Source: Pegoplata infirma
Lineage: Eukaryota; Arthropoda; Insecta; Diptera; Anthomyiidae
DNA: 64,000 nucleotides
Assembly: GCA_963921195.1 (NCBI GenBank)
Contig: OY992538.1
Coordinates: 88,845,904-88,909,903 of the forward strand
Direction: 5' to 3'
The position numbers were made by a program, and so were the translations under genes. This document shows, piece after piece, positions 28,177 through 39,783 of this stretch; the first letter of the stretch is position 1, and the number at the start of each line of letters is the position of its first letter. Under the pieces are notes generated by a model, which was given only the letters and a program-made list of their open reading frames with translations, made no database searches and was not told where the DNA came from.

Positions 28177-28250
28177 TGGCGCTGATAGCTAAGGCGTCGA
28201 TAATTACCGCTTCAGCCGGTAGGTCTTGGGTTCGAGCACCGGTCAGGGCA
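28177..28250 (+). other. tRNA-like module
   Basis: GGCGCTGATAGCTAAGGCG followed by CTTGGGTTCGAGCACCGG gives good A- and B-box-like blocks at about the usual spacing, and 'ACCGCTTCAGCCGGT' could form an anticodon-like arm. The 5' and 3' ends pair poorly, so I treat it as tRNA-derived. A working tRNA is unlikely but not excluded. Confidence 0.45.
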
Positions 28251-28349
28251 GCAATGATATTTTTTTTAATGTTTTTTTATTTTTTTTTATTGTTTTAATA
28301 AATTTATTCAACTATTTTAATTATTGTAACATTATTTTAATTATTAACA

Positions 28350-28560
28350 AAATTAAAAGGCATATTGATGGCATTTTCTTCTATGAATGACATTCATTAA
28401 TTCTATGAATTTTTTCTATGAATCTATGAGTAAAATTCTATGAAATATTTCAGAATACTAATGAATATTCATTCAGCCAATGAATTGTTTCATAGATTCT
28501 ATGAATTTAGTTTTATGAAATTTGTTCAAAGATATAATGAACAATAATTCTTTCAGTGTG
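28350..28560. repeat. 'TCTATGAAT' short repeats
   Basis: Variants of 'ATTCTATGAAT' and 'CATTCATT' recur in loose tandem. No element end or gene is visible. Confidence 0.5.
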
Positions 28561-29212
28561 AACAGATGGACTAAACTAGAGATGGGCGCGTGAGTGAATT
28601 TTGACTCACGCACGCTCACGCTCACGAAATGAAAATATTGCTCACGCACGATCACGCACGAAATAATTTTTTCTGCTCACGTTCACGCACGCTCACGTGA
28701 GTTACTAAAATTTTTCTCACGCTCACAAAATAATCACGCTCACGAAGACTCACGAAATTCAAATTAACAAATTTTTGTTTTACTTTTTTCGAATTCGTGC
28801 AAAAAAAGTATTTAACTTCCTTAAAACAATAATAAAAATTTATTTAAACAACAATTTTGTAATAATTACCCTCTAAATTCAATAAAATGACGATTTTTTT
28901 ACTTGTTTTTTGTTTTAAACAGCACAAAACCATCACGCAAACTCACGAAGCAAAAATTACTCACGCACGCTCACGCACGAAATATTTTTTTCTAATCACG
29001 TGCACTCACGATCACGTGAGTAAAAATAAATTTCACTCACGATCACGCGTGATTCACGCGTGAATCACGTGAATCACGAAAAATTCGTGTCACGCGCGCA
29101 TCTCTAGACTAAACCACTAATAAAGTGATTCTGAGTTGATCGTCATACTTGAAGGTTGGACCAATAGAACCAATATTTCGGGTAGTTACAATCATCAGTT
29201 ATGTAGGGTTTA
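28555..29212 (-). mobile_element. Mini-me type B relic split by an hAT MITE
   Basis: The pieces 'GTGAACAGATGGACTAAAC' on the left and 'AAGTGATTCTGAGTTGATCG ... AATATTTCGGGTAGTTACAA' on the right match the inverted type B copy at 59480-59610. The GTCY tract has almost disappeared. The MITE at 28577-29106 interrupts it. Confidence 0.6.
28577..29106. mobile_element. hAT-type MITE, 530 bp, TSD GACTAAAC
   Basis: The terminal inverted repeats are TAGAGATGGGCGCGTGA on the left and, reverse-complemented, TAGAGATGCGCGCGTGA on the right, flanked by exact 8-bp copies GACTAAAC (28569-28576, 29107-29114). Both subterminal regions are packed with 'CTCACGCACG' repeats of alternating orientation (about 120-180 bp each), plausible transposase-binding arrays. 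Related cores occur at 51560-51814 and about 42217-42408. No coding capacity. Confidence 0.92.
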
Positions 29213-29399
29213 ATTTATAATAATTTTTAAATAATTAATTTAATTATTATAATTTAGTTATTCACAAAATTAATTGTTTTTTATTTTTTAAATAAAGATT
29301 AAATTCAAAGAACCGATTTGGACACAAATTAATTCATTTCTTAAAATTTTTATAATAATGCGTTGAATTCAATTTTCGAAGGTCTGGTAAGTACGACAC
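29213..29399. other. AT-rich spacer
   Basis: No element end or gene recognised. Confidence 0.5.
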
Positions 29400-29470
29400 C
29401 CTTAATAGTCAAACTGAGGTGGCGTCCTGCAACTTTTTTAAAATTAGACCCCAGCCAGTTTAGGGGGAAA
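29400..29470 (-). repeat. Family X end fragment
   Basis: 'CTGAGGTGGCGTCCTGCAAC' to 'AGACCCCAGCC' is the family X terminus, followed by a short palindrome 'AGTTTAGGGGG ... CCCCCTAAACT'. Confidence 0.65.
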
Positions 29471-29879
29471 ACCCCCTAAACTGGCAACACTGATAACAAT
29501 TCACAATTCTATTTTTGGACGAATTCCTTATTAAGCATTTAAATTTTTATTTTATTGAAAAAACTAATTTAACTTTGCCGTTAAGTAAAAGAAAACATCA
29601 TTGAATTTATTTTTTAATAATTGTTCTTTTAAATATGTTCACAGAATTCATTCATTATTTATACTGACAAAAAAATTCAAATGCTAAAAAAAATTAATAA
29701 AAAAAATGTAATGAACAACTTCAGAATTCGAACCTTAACTTAAGTGAACACCATATCTACATTCAAGCAGATTAGGGCAATTTTCACACAAAGCAGCAAA
29801 TTATTATTTAAATTTTTTTTTAAATAATTAAATTATTTAAAAAAAGAATTGTTATATCAAATAATAATATGTAAGCTAA

Positions 29880-30410
29880 AAAAAAAAATGAAAAAAAAGT
29901 TGACTGATCAGGGATTCGAACTCGATAGCCCTTGCGTGGTAGTCTGACACACTTCAGCTAGCCTACCGTCGGCGTTTTAAATATTAATCTAAATTCTAAT
30001 ATGTTTATTTTGGCTATACGACCATTTTTTGTTTACATTTATATGTTGATATCAGTTGTTTTCAAATACACTGGCTAGTTTTGCGATGTGGTAATATTTT
30101 ATTGGAAAAAATTTGCGATGATGGTAACTAATCTAATTGGAAATGCGATATTTGGTATGGCAATACTGCGTTAATAGAGTAACGGCGCTAGGTGTCGCTA
30201 CCAGAACTATGTATTTTTTGTTTTATTTATTAATTTTAAATTATTGTCGAAGTTTAAGATTGTAATAAAATGAAAAATGTAATTCTCATTTTCTTTTTTG
30301 TTGAATCGTTAGCTTATATAGTCAAACTGAGGTGGCGTCCTGCAACTTTTTTAAAATTAGACCCCAGCCTAAAAACATTATCATGTTAAAACATTATCAT
30401 GTTAAAAATA
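29880..30410 (-). mobile_element. Family X partial copy
   Basis: It carries the tRNA-like module (29903-29972), then 'ATTTGCGATGATGGTAACTA', 'GGCGCTAGGTGTCGCTACC' and 'GGTGGCGTCCTGCAACTTT'. It ends in a doubled 'AACATTATCATGTTAAAA'. It is the inverted equivalent of 4718-5200. Confidence 0.75.
29903..29972 (-). other. tRNA-like module in family X
   Basis: Minus strand: 'TAGGCTAGCTGAAGTGTG' (A-box-like) and 'GAGTTCGAATCCCTGATC', which contains a near-perfect B box. This is the best preserved of the three family X modules. Confidence 0.55.
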
Positions 30411-30424
30411 GAAAGAATTCTGGG

Positions 30425-30645
30425 GGCTAATCACGTAAAACGAAAACGATTGACGATGCGTAAACGCCATCAAAATACATATCGTTCTGAAGGAAAATTT
30501 GAAAGTTTTTCTTTATTATATTATTAAACAGCGTTAACTAACCCAGAAACTTTAAAAAATTGAAAACATTTTGTTTAGTTTAGGAATAACAAGGCTCCAA
30601 AAATCGACGATAATCTACTATCGTTTTACGTGATCACAGTCCAGA
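30425..30645. mobile_element. Small MITE with 'TGATCACGTAAAACGA'-type inverted ends
   Basis: 'TAATCACGTAAAACGAAAAC' on the left and 'ATCGTTTTACGTGATCAC' on the right are inverted, and the remainder is unrelated AT-rich DNA. The target duplication is not clear. Confidence 0.55.
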
Positions 30646-31045
30646 TCACACCTCGAATTATAGCTTAAAAGTTGCGTAATTTAGAGAAGAATTTTTAGAG
30701 TTTTTTTTACAAAAAAATCGAAAACCGACTTTTTCAAAAAGTCGGTTATAATTTTTAAACGTGATAAGTGATAATTACTTCGAATAATTTTTTCATATTT
30801 TTTTTTCTAAAACTATATTTAAATACCAAAAAAACATCCAACTTTTTTTAAAATATCTGTATTTTTTACTGGTCAAAATTAATTGAAAATTTCAAGTTTT
30901 TAATTTTTTTGAAAAAATTGCCATTTTGAAAAATTTATTACTCAACACCATCTTGGAATAAAAGGCTGAAAATTGGTGTCCAAGTTGCATTTAATAAGTA
31001 CTAAAACATATCCAAAAATAAAATAAATCGAAAGGGGTCGGGTAT
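30646..31045. repeat. Inverted-repeat right arm
   Basis: Reverse complement of 25300-25381 plus 25932-26249. It preserves the uninterrupted target of the hAT MITE at 25390-25923 ('GGTGTTGAGTAATAAATT' on the minus strand). Confidence 0.8.
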
Positions 31046-31828
31046 ATCTTTGAATTTTAGATGATCTTTTACGAAAAGTATTTGAACATTTAAAGCATTT
31101 TATTTCAGTTTTGTACCGGTAAATTCAAAATTAATTTGAAATTGATTTTTTAGCAGGGCAGTTTGGACGAGAAGGTCCCATATGTTTATTTAACAAATAT
31201 AATAATTATCATGTTTAAACATTTTTGGACATGTTTTTAATTTGATGTAAAATCAATTCATATTTAATATGAAAAAATAAATATGCTTTAATGTTAAAAG
31301 CATTGATGCATTTAATTTAACCCCAAAAAGTTTATATAGATTTTACAACAGAATTTTCGGTTTTATTAACACAAAAATTCATTAGCGCTTATATATTCGG
31401 TTATATCAACAAAAAAACTGTTGCTGTTTAAATAAAAATCAGTTTATTCTGCTAATTCGGTTTTAACTATTACAACCAAGTTTCTATGGCATCAACTGAG
31501 AATCAGTTGGTGTATATATTTTTTTTTGTCAATGTGGTTTACAATAAACTTTAATAACTAATAACCGATTTTATGATTCTTGCTAACAGAATTGTTTGTG
31601 TCGACAGAAATTCGGTTTATAAAATAAAAATTTCGGTTACCATAACCGAAAGATTTAGTTGACAAAAAATTCGTCGATCAACAATTAATCTGTTTTATCT
31701 GTATGATAAACTCTGAAATATAAAATATCAAAACCTAAAATTTTACCCCAAAAAGGACAACAAAACAAGATGTGCTTTAAATTGGTTCTAAAATGTTTAC
31801 GAAAATAAGTCGCCACTCCTTAGGAACT
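31046..31828. other. AT-rich stretch, no gene seen
   Basis: Several 'TTCGGTTAT' or 'ATAACCGAA' inverted motifs occur between 31360 and 31660, suggesting a decayed foldback. I cannot define ends or a coding region. Confidence 0.4.
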
Positions 31829-32170
31829 ACACTAAAAAAAAAAGTTTGTAAAATTACAAGTAAAAGGTCTTGTAATTTTATTTTACTAATATTTTTGTCT
31901 TTTTACAAAAATTCTTGTATTTTTATTAAAACGAAACCTACAGTTTGCTTTGTAATTTGACTATTATATGTTGGTAAATTTATTTTCCAAGTTTTTTAGG
32001 TAAATTTACAAGAAAATTAATTATTCTACAAATTAAAAAAAATATTACAAGGTGTTTAGTTTGTTTACACAAGAAAACTGTAATTGTACAACAAAATTTT
32101 ATTTGATGGTATTTAGTCATTCTACCATAAAAATGTTTTATAACAACTTTTTTTTCCAAGATTTCTTAAA
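31829..32170. mobile_element. Possible CACTA-ended MITE fragment
   Basis: The left end CACTAAAAAAAAAAGTTTGT followed by 'AAAATTACAAG' resembles the left end of the element at 56864. 'TACAAGAAAATTAATT' and 'TGTAATTGTACAACAAAA' further in are small inverted motifs. The right end is not defined. Confidence 0.35.
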
Positions 32171-32599
32171 TCGGATTTAGGGGTTTAAAACATGGGTAAA
32201 AAAATGGCGAAAAAATATTTTATTGGATTTTTCAGCCATTTCTTTCTAAGTAACTGTATGATGTCTACATATGAGAAGAAAGGTTTTTTTTAATGCCTAT
32301 CCAACGGTGGCATAAACGTGTAAAAGTTTGGTTTTCGTTAAATACTTTTTTCATGAAAATGAGTAAATTTTGGAAAGTATTTATATGAAGACATAGACCT
32401 ACGATGTATGTACAAATAATATTTATTAAATTTAAGTCGACACGTATTTTTGCTCTAGCGGATATTCCTGTTAGTTCGGGAGTTATCGAAATTTTCCCGG
32501 AGGTCCACATTGTTTCATAAGGGGACAACAAAATTTTGAAACACTGATATGGCCGATAAGCCGAGACACCCCAACCTTAAAATCGTCTCTTTTAAATAT
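32171..32599. other. AT-rich stretch, no gene seen
   Basis: A frame of 88 codons is open on the minus strand at 32265-32531, but the peptide has no recognisable motif. No repeat partner was noticed. Confidence 0.4.
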
Positions 32600-34880
32600 G
32601 GGGCATTCCATGTCAAATCGGACACTTTGACATTTTTTTTTTATATTTTCCCAATTTGTTTACGGGTCACTCTTAGTGAAATCAATCAAAAATAGCTAAA
32701 AATTTTCGTGACCCCATCCGATTTTGATGAAATTTGGTTTAGTTGTAACACTAAGTGATAAACTGACGCACACTTATTTTCAGCCCTCTAAGTAAATAGT
32801 GGGCGAAAACACGGAGGGTCAAAATTTCCCCCAAAATCTCCCAGTCGCGACACTTTGCACCGTAAAAACTTATTTATTTATTTTATTTTATTTATTTATT
32901 TCTTTCTTTTTAATTATAATTAAAATTATAACTAAAATTTATTAAAGCACTAGATGAAATTTGGTTTAGTTGTAACACTAAGTGATAAACTGACGCACAC
33001 TTATTTTCAGCCCTCTAAGTAAATAGTGGGCGAAAACACGGAGGGTCAAAATTTCCCCAAAATCTGCCAGTCGCGACACTTTACACCGTAAAAACTTAAT
33101 ATCGTTGGTTCTATTATAGCTAGAAAGCCCATTTTTGGTTTGTTTTGAAGCTCATAATATGCTCAACAAGACCTACCATAACCAACAAATTTTCGAAAAA
33201 ATAAGGGCTGCCTCCCTTATTTTAAGGTCGTGCTATACGGAGGAGAAAATGGGGAGGATGGTATCCCCCGATTTTTTTTTTACTTGACAATCTTTTAGAG
33301 AACGTCCTAAAGAATATATTCTAAAGTTTTTATGTTGGGACAACAATGGGATCGCTCAAAATCAATTTTGAGCGATTTAGCGAAAATTTTTCACAATTTT
33401 CCCTAAAATCTCCAAATCGCAACACTCTTTAACCTTAAAAATTGAATATCGTAAGTGCTTTTGTAGCTACAGAGCCATTTTTTTTTTGTTTTAAAGCTTA
33501 TAATACGCTCTACAAGACATAACAAAACCAAAAAAATTTCCAAAAAAAGGAATTGGTACCCCCGTTATTTGAAGATCGTGGCAAAGGGTCGAGGAAATGG
33601 GGGGAAAGTATCCCCCGATTTTTTTTTTACTTGGTGTTCTCAAAGTGCAAGTCCTAATGAACATAGCCTACAATTTTTATGTTGGGACAACAGTGGGGTC
33701 GACCAAAATCAAAATTTTTCAAAATTTTCCCCCAAAATCAACAAATCGCGACATTCTTGCGCCTCCCATTGGAGTCCCAAGATAAAAATTTTAGGATATG
33801 CTCTCTAGAACTTACTTAAAAAAAAAACAAGAAAAAAAAAAAATTGGGGGATACTATCCCCCAATTTCACCCACCCCTTACCACGATCTTTTAATACAAG
33901 AGGCACCCCTCATTTTTTTTATTTTTTATTTTTTTTTGTGATAGTAATATTGTAGGGCATATTAAGAGCTTTAAAACAAGCCAAAAATGGACTCTGTAGC
34001 TGCAATACAGTCCACGATATTAAATTTGTTATGTGCAAGAGTGTCGCGATTTGGAGATTTTGGGGGAAATTGTGAAAAATTTTAGTTTTGGTCGATCTGA
34101 TTGTTGTCCCAACATAAAAATTTTAGGAGATGTTCATTAGGACTTGCACTTTGAGAATACCAAGTAAAGAAAAACTCGGGGATACTTTCCCCCCATTTCC
34201 TCCACCCTTTGCCACGACCTTTAAATAAGGGGGCACCCTTCCTTTTTTTCTAAAATTTTTTTGTTAAGGTAGGTATTGTAGAGTGTACTATAAGCCTTCA
34301 AACAAACAAAAATCGGCTCTGTAGCTACAATAGCACTTATGATATTAAATTTTTAAGGTTCAAGAGTGTTGCGATTTGGAGATTTTAGGGGAAATTGTGA
34401 AAAATTTTGATTTTGAGTGATCCCATTGCTGTCCCAACTTAAAAATTTTAGAATATATTCTTTAGGACTTTCTCTATAAGATTATCAAGTAAAAAAAAAT
34501 CGGGGGATACCATCCTCCCCATTTTCTCCTCCCTTTATCACGACCTTAAAATAAGGGAGGTAACCCTTATTTTTTTCGCAAATTTTTTGTTTATGGTACG
34601 TCTTGTAAAGCATATTATGAGCTTCAAAAAAAAACAAAAATGGGCTTTCTAGCTATAATAGAACCAACGATATTAAGTTTTTACGGCGTAAAGTGTCGCG
34701 ACTGGGAGATTTTGGGGGAAATTTTGACCCTTCGTATTTTCGGTCCCTGTTGACTTAGAGGGCTGAAAATTTACATTTGTTAGTTTTTTACGTAGTGTAA
34801 GAACTTAACCAAATTTCATCAATATCGGAGGGGGTCAAAAATATTCATGATTGATTTCACTAATAATGACCCTTACAGTT
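32600..34880. mobile_element. 2.3-kb imperfect foldback
   Basis: Arms meet near 33880. Examples of pairs are 'GAGGGTCAAAATTTCCCC' with 'GGGGGAAATTTTGACCCTTC', 'AGTCGCGACACTTTACACCG' with 'CGGCGTAAAGTGTCGCGACT', and 'GGGGGGAAAGTATCCCCCGA' with 'TCGGGGATACTTTCCCCCCA'. The left arm contains a direct duplication of about 140 bp (32723-32870 and 32949-33090) separated by a TTTAT-rich stretch. The short open frames at 33569-33808 are repeat sequence. No target duplication was found. Confidence 0.7.
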
Positions 34881-36640
34881 TTAAGTACCCTTCGAAAACT
34901 CCTTCGTGTTAAAAATTGGTAGTTTGTTCCTTTACTCAAACTTTTTTTACTCATAACTTTTTCAATAATGGTCCAAATTTCAATTTATTTTTATTTTTAA
35001 ATTTTTGTTTTTTACGTACTTTTTGCAAAAAAATCCCAAAAAATTCTTAAAAGCGATCTAGTATGCGATTTTTAAGTTTTAAAATTTAAATCTCATTTTT
35101 GAAAATGTTTGTACTCTTCGATTTTTTTGAAATTTTTTTGTGTAAAATTTCTATCGATTCTGCAAATTTTTTGCCCAGGAGGATCGTGGGATAAAGATTA
35201 TTACTATTTTTTAAAATTTGTTGAAAAAAATTTATTGTAATTTTTCAATCTTAAAATCATTTCTACTGCTCCAATGGTGCGTCATAGAGGGGTCATTTAT
35301 ATTACCGACCCCCATTAATTTTTACCTCTTAACATTTCTTTGGAACAAACTAATACCCTATCTCCAATTCTAAAACGACATTTTTTAAAATTTGTTCCAA
35401 CCGCTCTAACTGACCTACTAGTGCCCTTAGAGCAACAAAATGTATGATCGACCTACAATATTTTTTTAGTCCAAACATTTTCTCTGAACACACCTACCCT
35501 CTATCTTGAACTGTTAAGGCGGTCCCCACACAATTTTTTTTATATTTTGTAAATTTGTTTTATTTAATCAGCTTCTACCGGTCCAATGCTGCGTCCGAGA
35601 GGGGTTATTAGTGAGACCGACCTCCATTTATTTTTACCCTACAACATTTTTTAAAAACATACCTACGCCCTATCTCCACTCCCTAAGTAGGCTCCCATAC
35701 AAATAACAGTTGGAGAACATTTTATAAAAATTTAATTTTGAATGGAAGCCTACTTAGGGAGTGGAGATAGGGCGTAGGTATATTTTAAAAAAATGTTGTA
35801 GGGTAAAAATAAATGGGGGTCGGTCTCACTAATGACCCCACTCGGACGCACCATTGGACCGGTAGAAGCTGATTAAATAAAACATATTTACAAAAAATAA
35901 AAAAAATTGTATGGGGACCGCCTTTACAATTAGAGATAGAGGGTAAGTGTGTTCAGAGAAAATGTTTGTACTAAACAATATTGTGGGTCTGTCATACATT
36001 TTGTTGCTCTAAGGGCACTATTAGAGCAGTTAGAGCGGTTGGAGAAAAATTTAAAAAATGTCGTTTTGTGTGGGAGCCCCCTTAGAAATTGCAGATAGGC
36101 TATTAGTTTATTCCAAAGAAATGTTAAGAGGTAAAAATTAATGGGGGTCGGTCATATAAATGACCCCTGTATGACGCACCATTGGAGCAGTAGAAATGAT
36201 TTTAAGATTGGAAAATTACAATAAATTTTTTTCAACAAATTTTAAAAAATAGTAATAATCGTTATCCCACGATCCTCCTGGGCAAAAAATTTGCAGAATC
36301 GATAGAAATTTTACACAAAAAAATTTCAAAAAAATCGAAGAGTACAAACATTTTCAAAAATGAGATTTAAATTTTAAAACTTAAAAATCGCGTTCTAGGG
36401 AGCTTTTAAGAATTTTTTTGGATTTTTTTTAAAAAGTACATAAAAAAACAAAAATTTTGAAAAAAAATTGAAATTTGGACCATTATTGAAAAAGTTATGA
36501 GTAAAAGAAATTTGAGTATAGAAACAAACTAACAATTTTTAAAAATTCGATATCTTTTGAACGGGTCATCAAAAAAATCTGAAAATTTACCACGAAGGAG
36601 TTTTCGAAGGGTACTAAAAACTGTAAACAAATTGGGAAAA
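34881..36640. mobile_element. 1.75-kb imperfect foldback abutting the previous one
   Basis: Arms meet near 35725 ('CTACTTAGGGAGTGGAGATA' against its complement near 35685). Outer blocks 'GTACCCTTCGAAAACTCCTT' and 'AAGGAGTTTTCGAAGGGTAC' pair exactly, as do 'GCCCAGGAGGATCGTGGGAT' and 'ATCCCACGATCCTCCTGGGC'. Its outer sequence 'ACTGTAAACAAATTGGGAAA' recurs inverted at the left edge of the neighbouring foldback (near 32645), so the two probably form one composite element. Confidence 0.75.
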
Positions 36641-36714
36641 TCTAAAAAAAAAAAATTTTTTTTTTTGAAAGTTGGTACAAAATTGAAATCCCCATTTAAC
36701 ATCCCTTATTCGAA

Positions 36715-36890
36715 TATTAGATTTCATAAAAATTCTGTAATTCTCTTGTATTTAATTGTGGCAACACCGCGTATGAGTAACGAAAGTTCATTGTTTCGCA
36801 AATAGTCGTTACTCATACGCAGTGTTACCACAATAAAATACAAGAGAATTAAAGAATTTTTCTAAAATCCAATATTCAAATGCTATTTCT
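36715..36890. mobile_element. 175-bp hairpin MITE, copy 1
   Basis: The stem pairs 'TCTCTTGTATTTAATTGTGG' with 'CCACAATAAAATACAAGAGA' and 'CACCGCGTATGAGTAACGA' with 'CGTTACTCATACGCAGTG'. A second, more diverged copy lies at 46155-46325. No TSD was assigned. Confidence 0.75.
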
Positions 36891-37220
36891 CGAAAAAAAC
36901 GAAAAATGTCCTCCTGAAGTTTTTATGTGGATCGACAAATATCTAAACTAAAAAAAAATATTAAAAAAATGTAGCCTGATTTTTGATAAATTGGTAAGGG
37001 GACAAAAAGGGGTAAAATGAGGAAAACTTTTGGATCCTTTGGTAAAAAAAACCGTCTGAAGAAATGTAATGGTTGTAAATTTTATTTCTAAAAAAATTAG
37101 TCAAAAAAGTGAACTTTTTGTCCTTCTCATATTTTATGAAATAACGATCCTAGACTCTTGAAATTTGTAATGAAGTATCATTTGATAAAAAAAAAAATAT
37201 TCCACAAAATTTACTTTTAT
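36891..37220. other. AT-rich spacer, no gene seen
   Basis: No element end or gene recognised. Confidence 0.5.
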
Positions 37221-37228
37221 GTGTATAT

Positions 37229-39410
37229 TAGGGTGGGTCGATGAAATGCATATTTGCGAATCTCGGTTACTAATAGCAAAAACTCGACGCGCATTTTCGA
37301 GCTGATAACGGGAAAAATCATGAAAAAATTTTAGGAGGGTACTTTTAGGCCTCTACAAGCGATTTTAGTTCGCGGTTTTTGGAAAAAAAATATTTTTATT
37401 TTAATTTTTTAAAAATATTTTAAAAATTAAGTAAAATAATGCTTATTACGAAACAATATCCAAAAAAAAATTATCTCGCCAATTTTAGCCCGTGGATGCA
37501 TTTTTATACCCAGAAAAGTTCGATTTATATATAGAAAAAAAAATATTTTTTATTTCATAATAGCACTCAAATGGTGCATAAGGCCGATTTAAGAACATGA
37601 ATGATAAAAATTAAAAAATTGCGGGTATTTATAGCAATCCACAAGTGCAAAAAATTCGCAAATTCAAAAAAAATTAAAAATGGGTATCAAAATGTTGGTA
37701 AAATAAAGCGCTTTAAGAAAATGATAAAAAAACAAAACAAATTGTCGGCTATTTATAACAATCCGCAAGTGCAAAAAATTCGCAAGTACCAAAACAAATT
37801 ATAAATTGGAAAAATGGGTTTTTGAAAACGCTTTATTTTACCAAAAATTTTGATACCCATTTTCCAATTTTTTAATTTTTTTTGGTACTTGCGAATTTTT
37901 TGCACTTGCGAATTGTTATAAATAGCCGCCAATTTGTTTTGTTTTTTTATCATTTTCTTAAAACGCTTTATTTTACCAAAATTTTGATACCCATTTTTAT
38001 TTTTTTTTTGAATTTGCGAATTTTTGCACTTGTGGTTTGCTATAAATACCTGCAATTTTTTAATTTTTATCGTTCATGTTATTAAATCGGCATTATGCAC
38101 CATTTGAGTGCTATTATGAAATAAAAAATATTTTTTTTTATATATATAAATCGAACTTTCCTGGGTATAAAAATGCATCCACGGGCTAAAATTGGCGAGA
38201 TAATTTTTTTTTTGGAACTTGTTTCGTAATAAGCATTATTTTACTTAATTTTTAAAATATTTTTAAAAAATTAAAAAAATATTTTTTTTCCAAAAACCGC
38301 GAACTAAAACCGCTTGTAGAGGCCTAAAAGTACCCTCCTAAAATTTTTTCATGATTTTTAAATATTTTTTTTAATTTTTTAAAAATATTTTAAAAATTAA
38401 GTAAAATAATGCTTATTACGAAACAATATCCAAAAAAAAATTATCTCGCCAATTTTAGCCCGTGGATGCATTTTTATACCCAGAAAAGTTCGATTTATAT
38501 ATAGAAAAAAAAATATTTTTTATTTCATAATAGCACTCAAATGGTGCATAAGGCCGATTTTAGAACATGAATGATAAAAATTAAAAAATTGCGGGTATTT
38601 ATAGCAAACCACAAGTGCAAAAATTCGCAAATTCAAAAAAAATTAAAAATGGGTATCAAAATTTTGGTAAAATAAAGCGCTTTAAGAAAATGATAAAAAA
38701 CAAAACAAATTGTCGGCTATTTATAACAATCCGCAAGTGCAAAAAATTCGCAAGTACCAAAAAAAATTAAAAAATGGGAAAATGGGTATCAAAATTTTTG
38801 GTAAAATAAAGCGTTTTCAAAAACCCATTTTTCCAATTTATAATTTTTTTGGTACTTGCGAATTTTTTGCACTTGCGGATTGTTATAAATAGCCGACAAT
38901 TTGTTTTGTTTTTTATCATTTTCTTAAAGCGCTTTATTTTACCAAAATTTTGATACCCATTTTTAATTTTTTTTGAATTTGCGAATTTTTTGCACTTGTG
39001 GATTGCTATAAATACCCGCAATTTTTTAATTTTTATCATTCATGTTCTTAAATCGGCCTTATGCACCATTTGAGTGCTATTATGAAATAAAAAATATTTT
39101 TTTTTCTATATATAAATCGAACTTTTCTGGGTATAAAAATGCATCCACGGGCTAAAATTGGCGAGATAAATTTTTTTTGGATATTGTTTCGTAATAAGCA
39201 TTATTTTACTTAATTTTTAAAATATTTTTAAAAAATTAAAACAAATATTTTTTTTCCAAAAACCGCGAACTAAAACCGCTTGTAGAGGCCTTAAAGTACC
39301 CTCCTAAAATTTTTTTCATGATTTTTACCGTTATCAGCTCGAAAATGCGCGTCGAGTTTTTGCTATTAGTAACCGAGATTCGCAAATATGCATTTCGTCG
39401 ACCCACCCTA
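37229..39410. mobile_element. hAT-type four-arm foldback, 2,182 bp, TSD GTGTATAT
   Basis: The terminal inverted repeats TAGGGTGGGTCG(A)TGAAATG are followed by long matching arms and flanked by exact 8-bp copies GTGTATAT (37221-37228, 39411-39418). The interior holds four alternating arm copies: about 37229-37826, 37827-38355 (inverted), 38356-38820 and 38821-39410 (inverted), with 'TTATAACAATCCGCAAGTGC' in each stem. Outer and inner pairs are both foldbacks. The end type YARNG, the 8-bp duplication and its nTnnnnAn pattern indicate hAT. The small frames inside are mirrored low-complexity sequence. Confidence 0.9.
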
Positions 39411-39418
39411 GTGTATAT

Positions 39419-39780
39419 ATTTGGACGTCCCGAAAATTATAATCTTTCGAATTTCGTATCAGAATACCTGCCAATGGCCACTGAAGAGCTGATTGTGTGA
39501 AAATTTATAAGGAAATTTAGAAAGAGCGTGTTCAGTCTGCAACTAGAAAAAAATTTGTTTTTTGATAAAATTTCATGACCGAATTTTTTGATCAAATTCT
39601 TTTTGGATTATTTTTAAAACAAAGTTGTGGGGTTATTAATATGGAAATTGAAATTTTACTTTAAATTTTAATTACTTTTACGAGAAAAAAGGAAAGAGAA
39701 ATTGAAAATAAGTTAAATGAATCGTAGGCCAACATAATATATTTTAAAATCGTTGTAAAAACAGCGTATTTTATAGAAAA
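39419..39780. other. AT-rich stretch, partly relic hAT MITE
   Basis: From about 39720 it resembles the interior of the hAT MITE at 25390-25923 ('TAAAAACAGCGTATTT' here, 'TAAAAACAGTGTATTT' there). The remainder has no recognisable feature. Confidence 0.45.
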
Positions 39781-39783
39781 TTA

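Noticed and set aside
28177..28250. Functional tRNA gene
   Set aside because: Good A and B boxes, but the acceptor stem does not pair and no proper anticodon arm is clear. Kept only as a tRNA-like relic.
37601..39039. Lys- and Asn-rich open frames
   Set aside because: They lie in the arms of the four-arm foldback and repeat with its arms; the composition follows AT-rich DNA.
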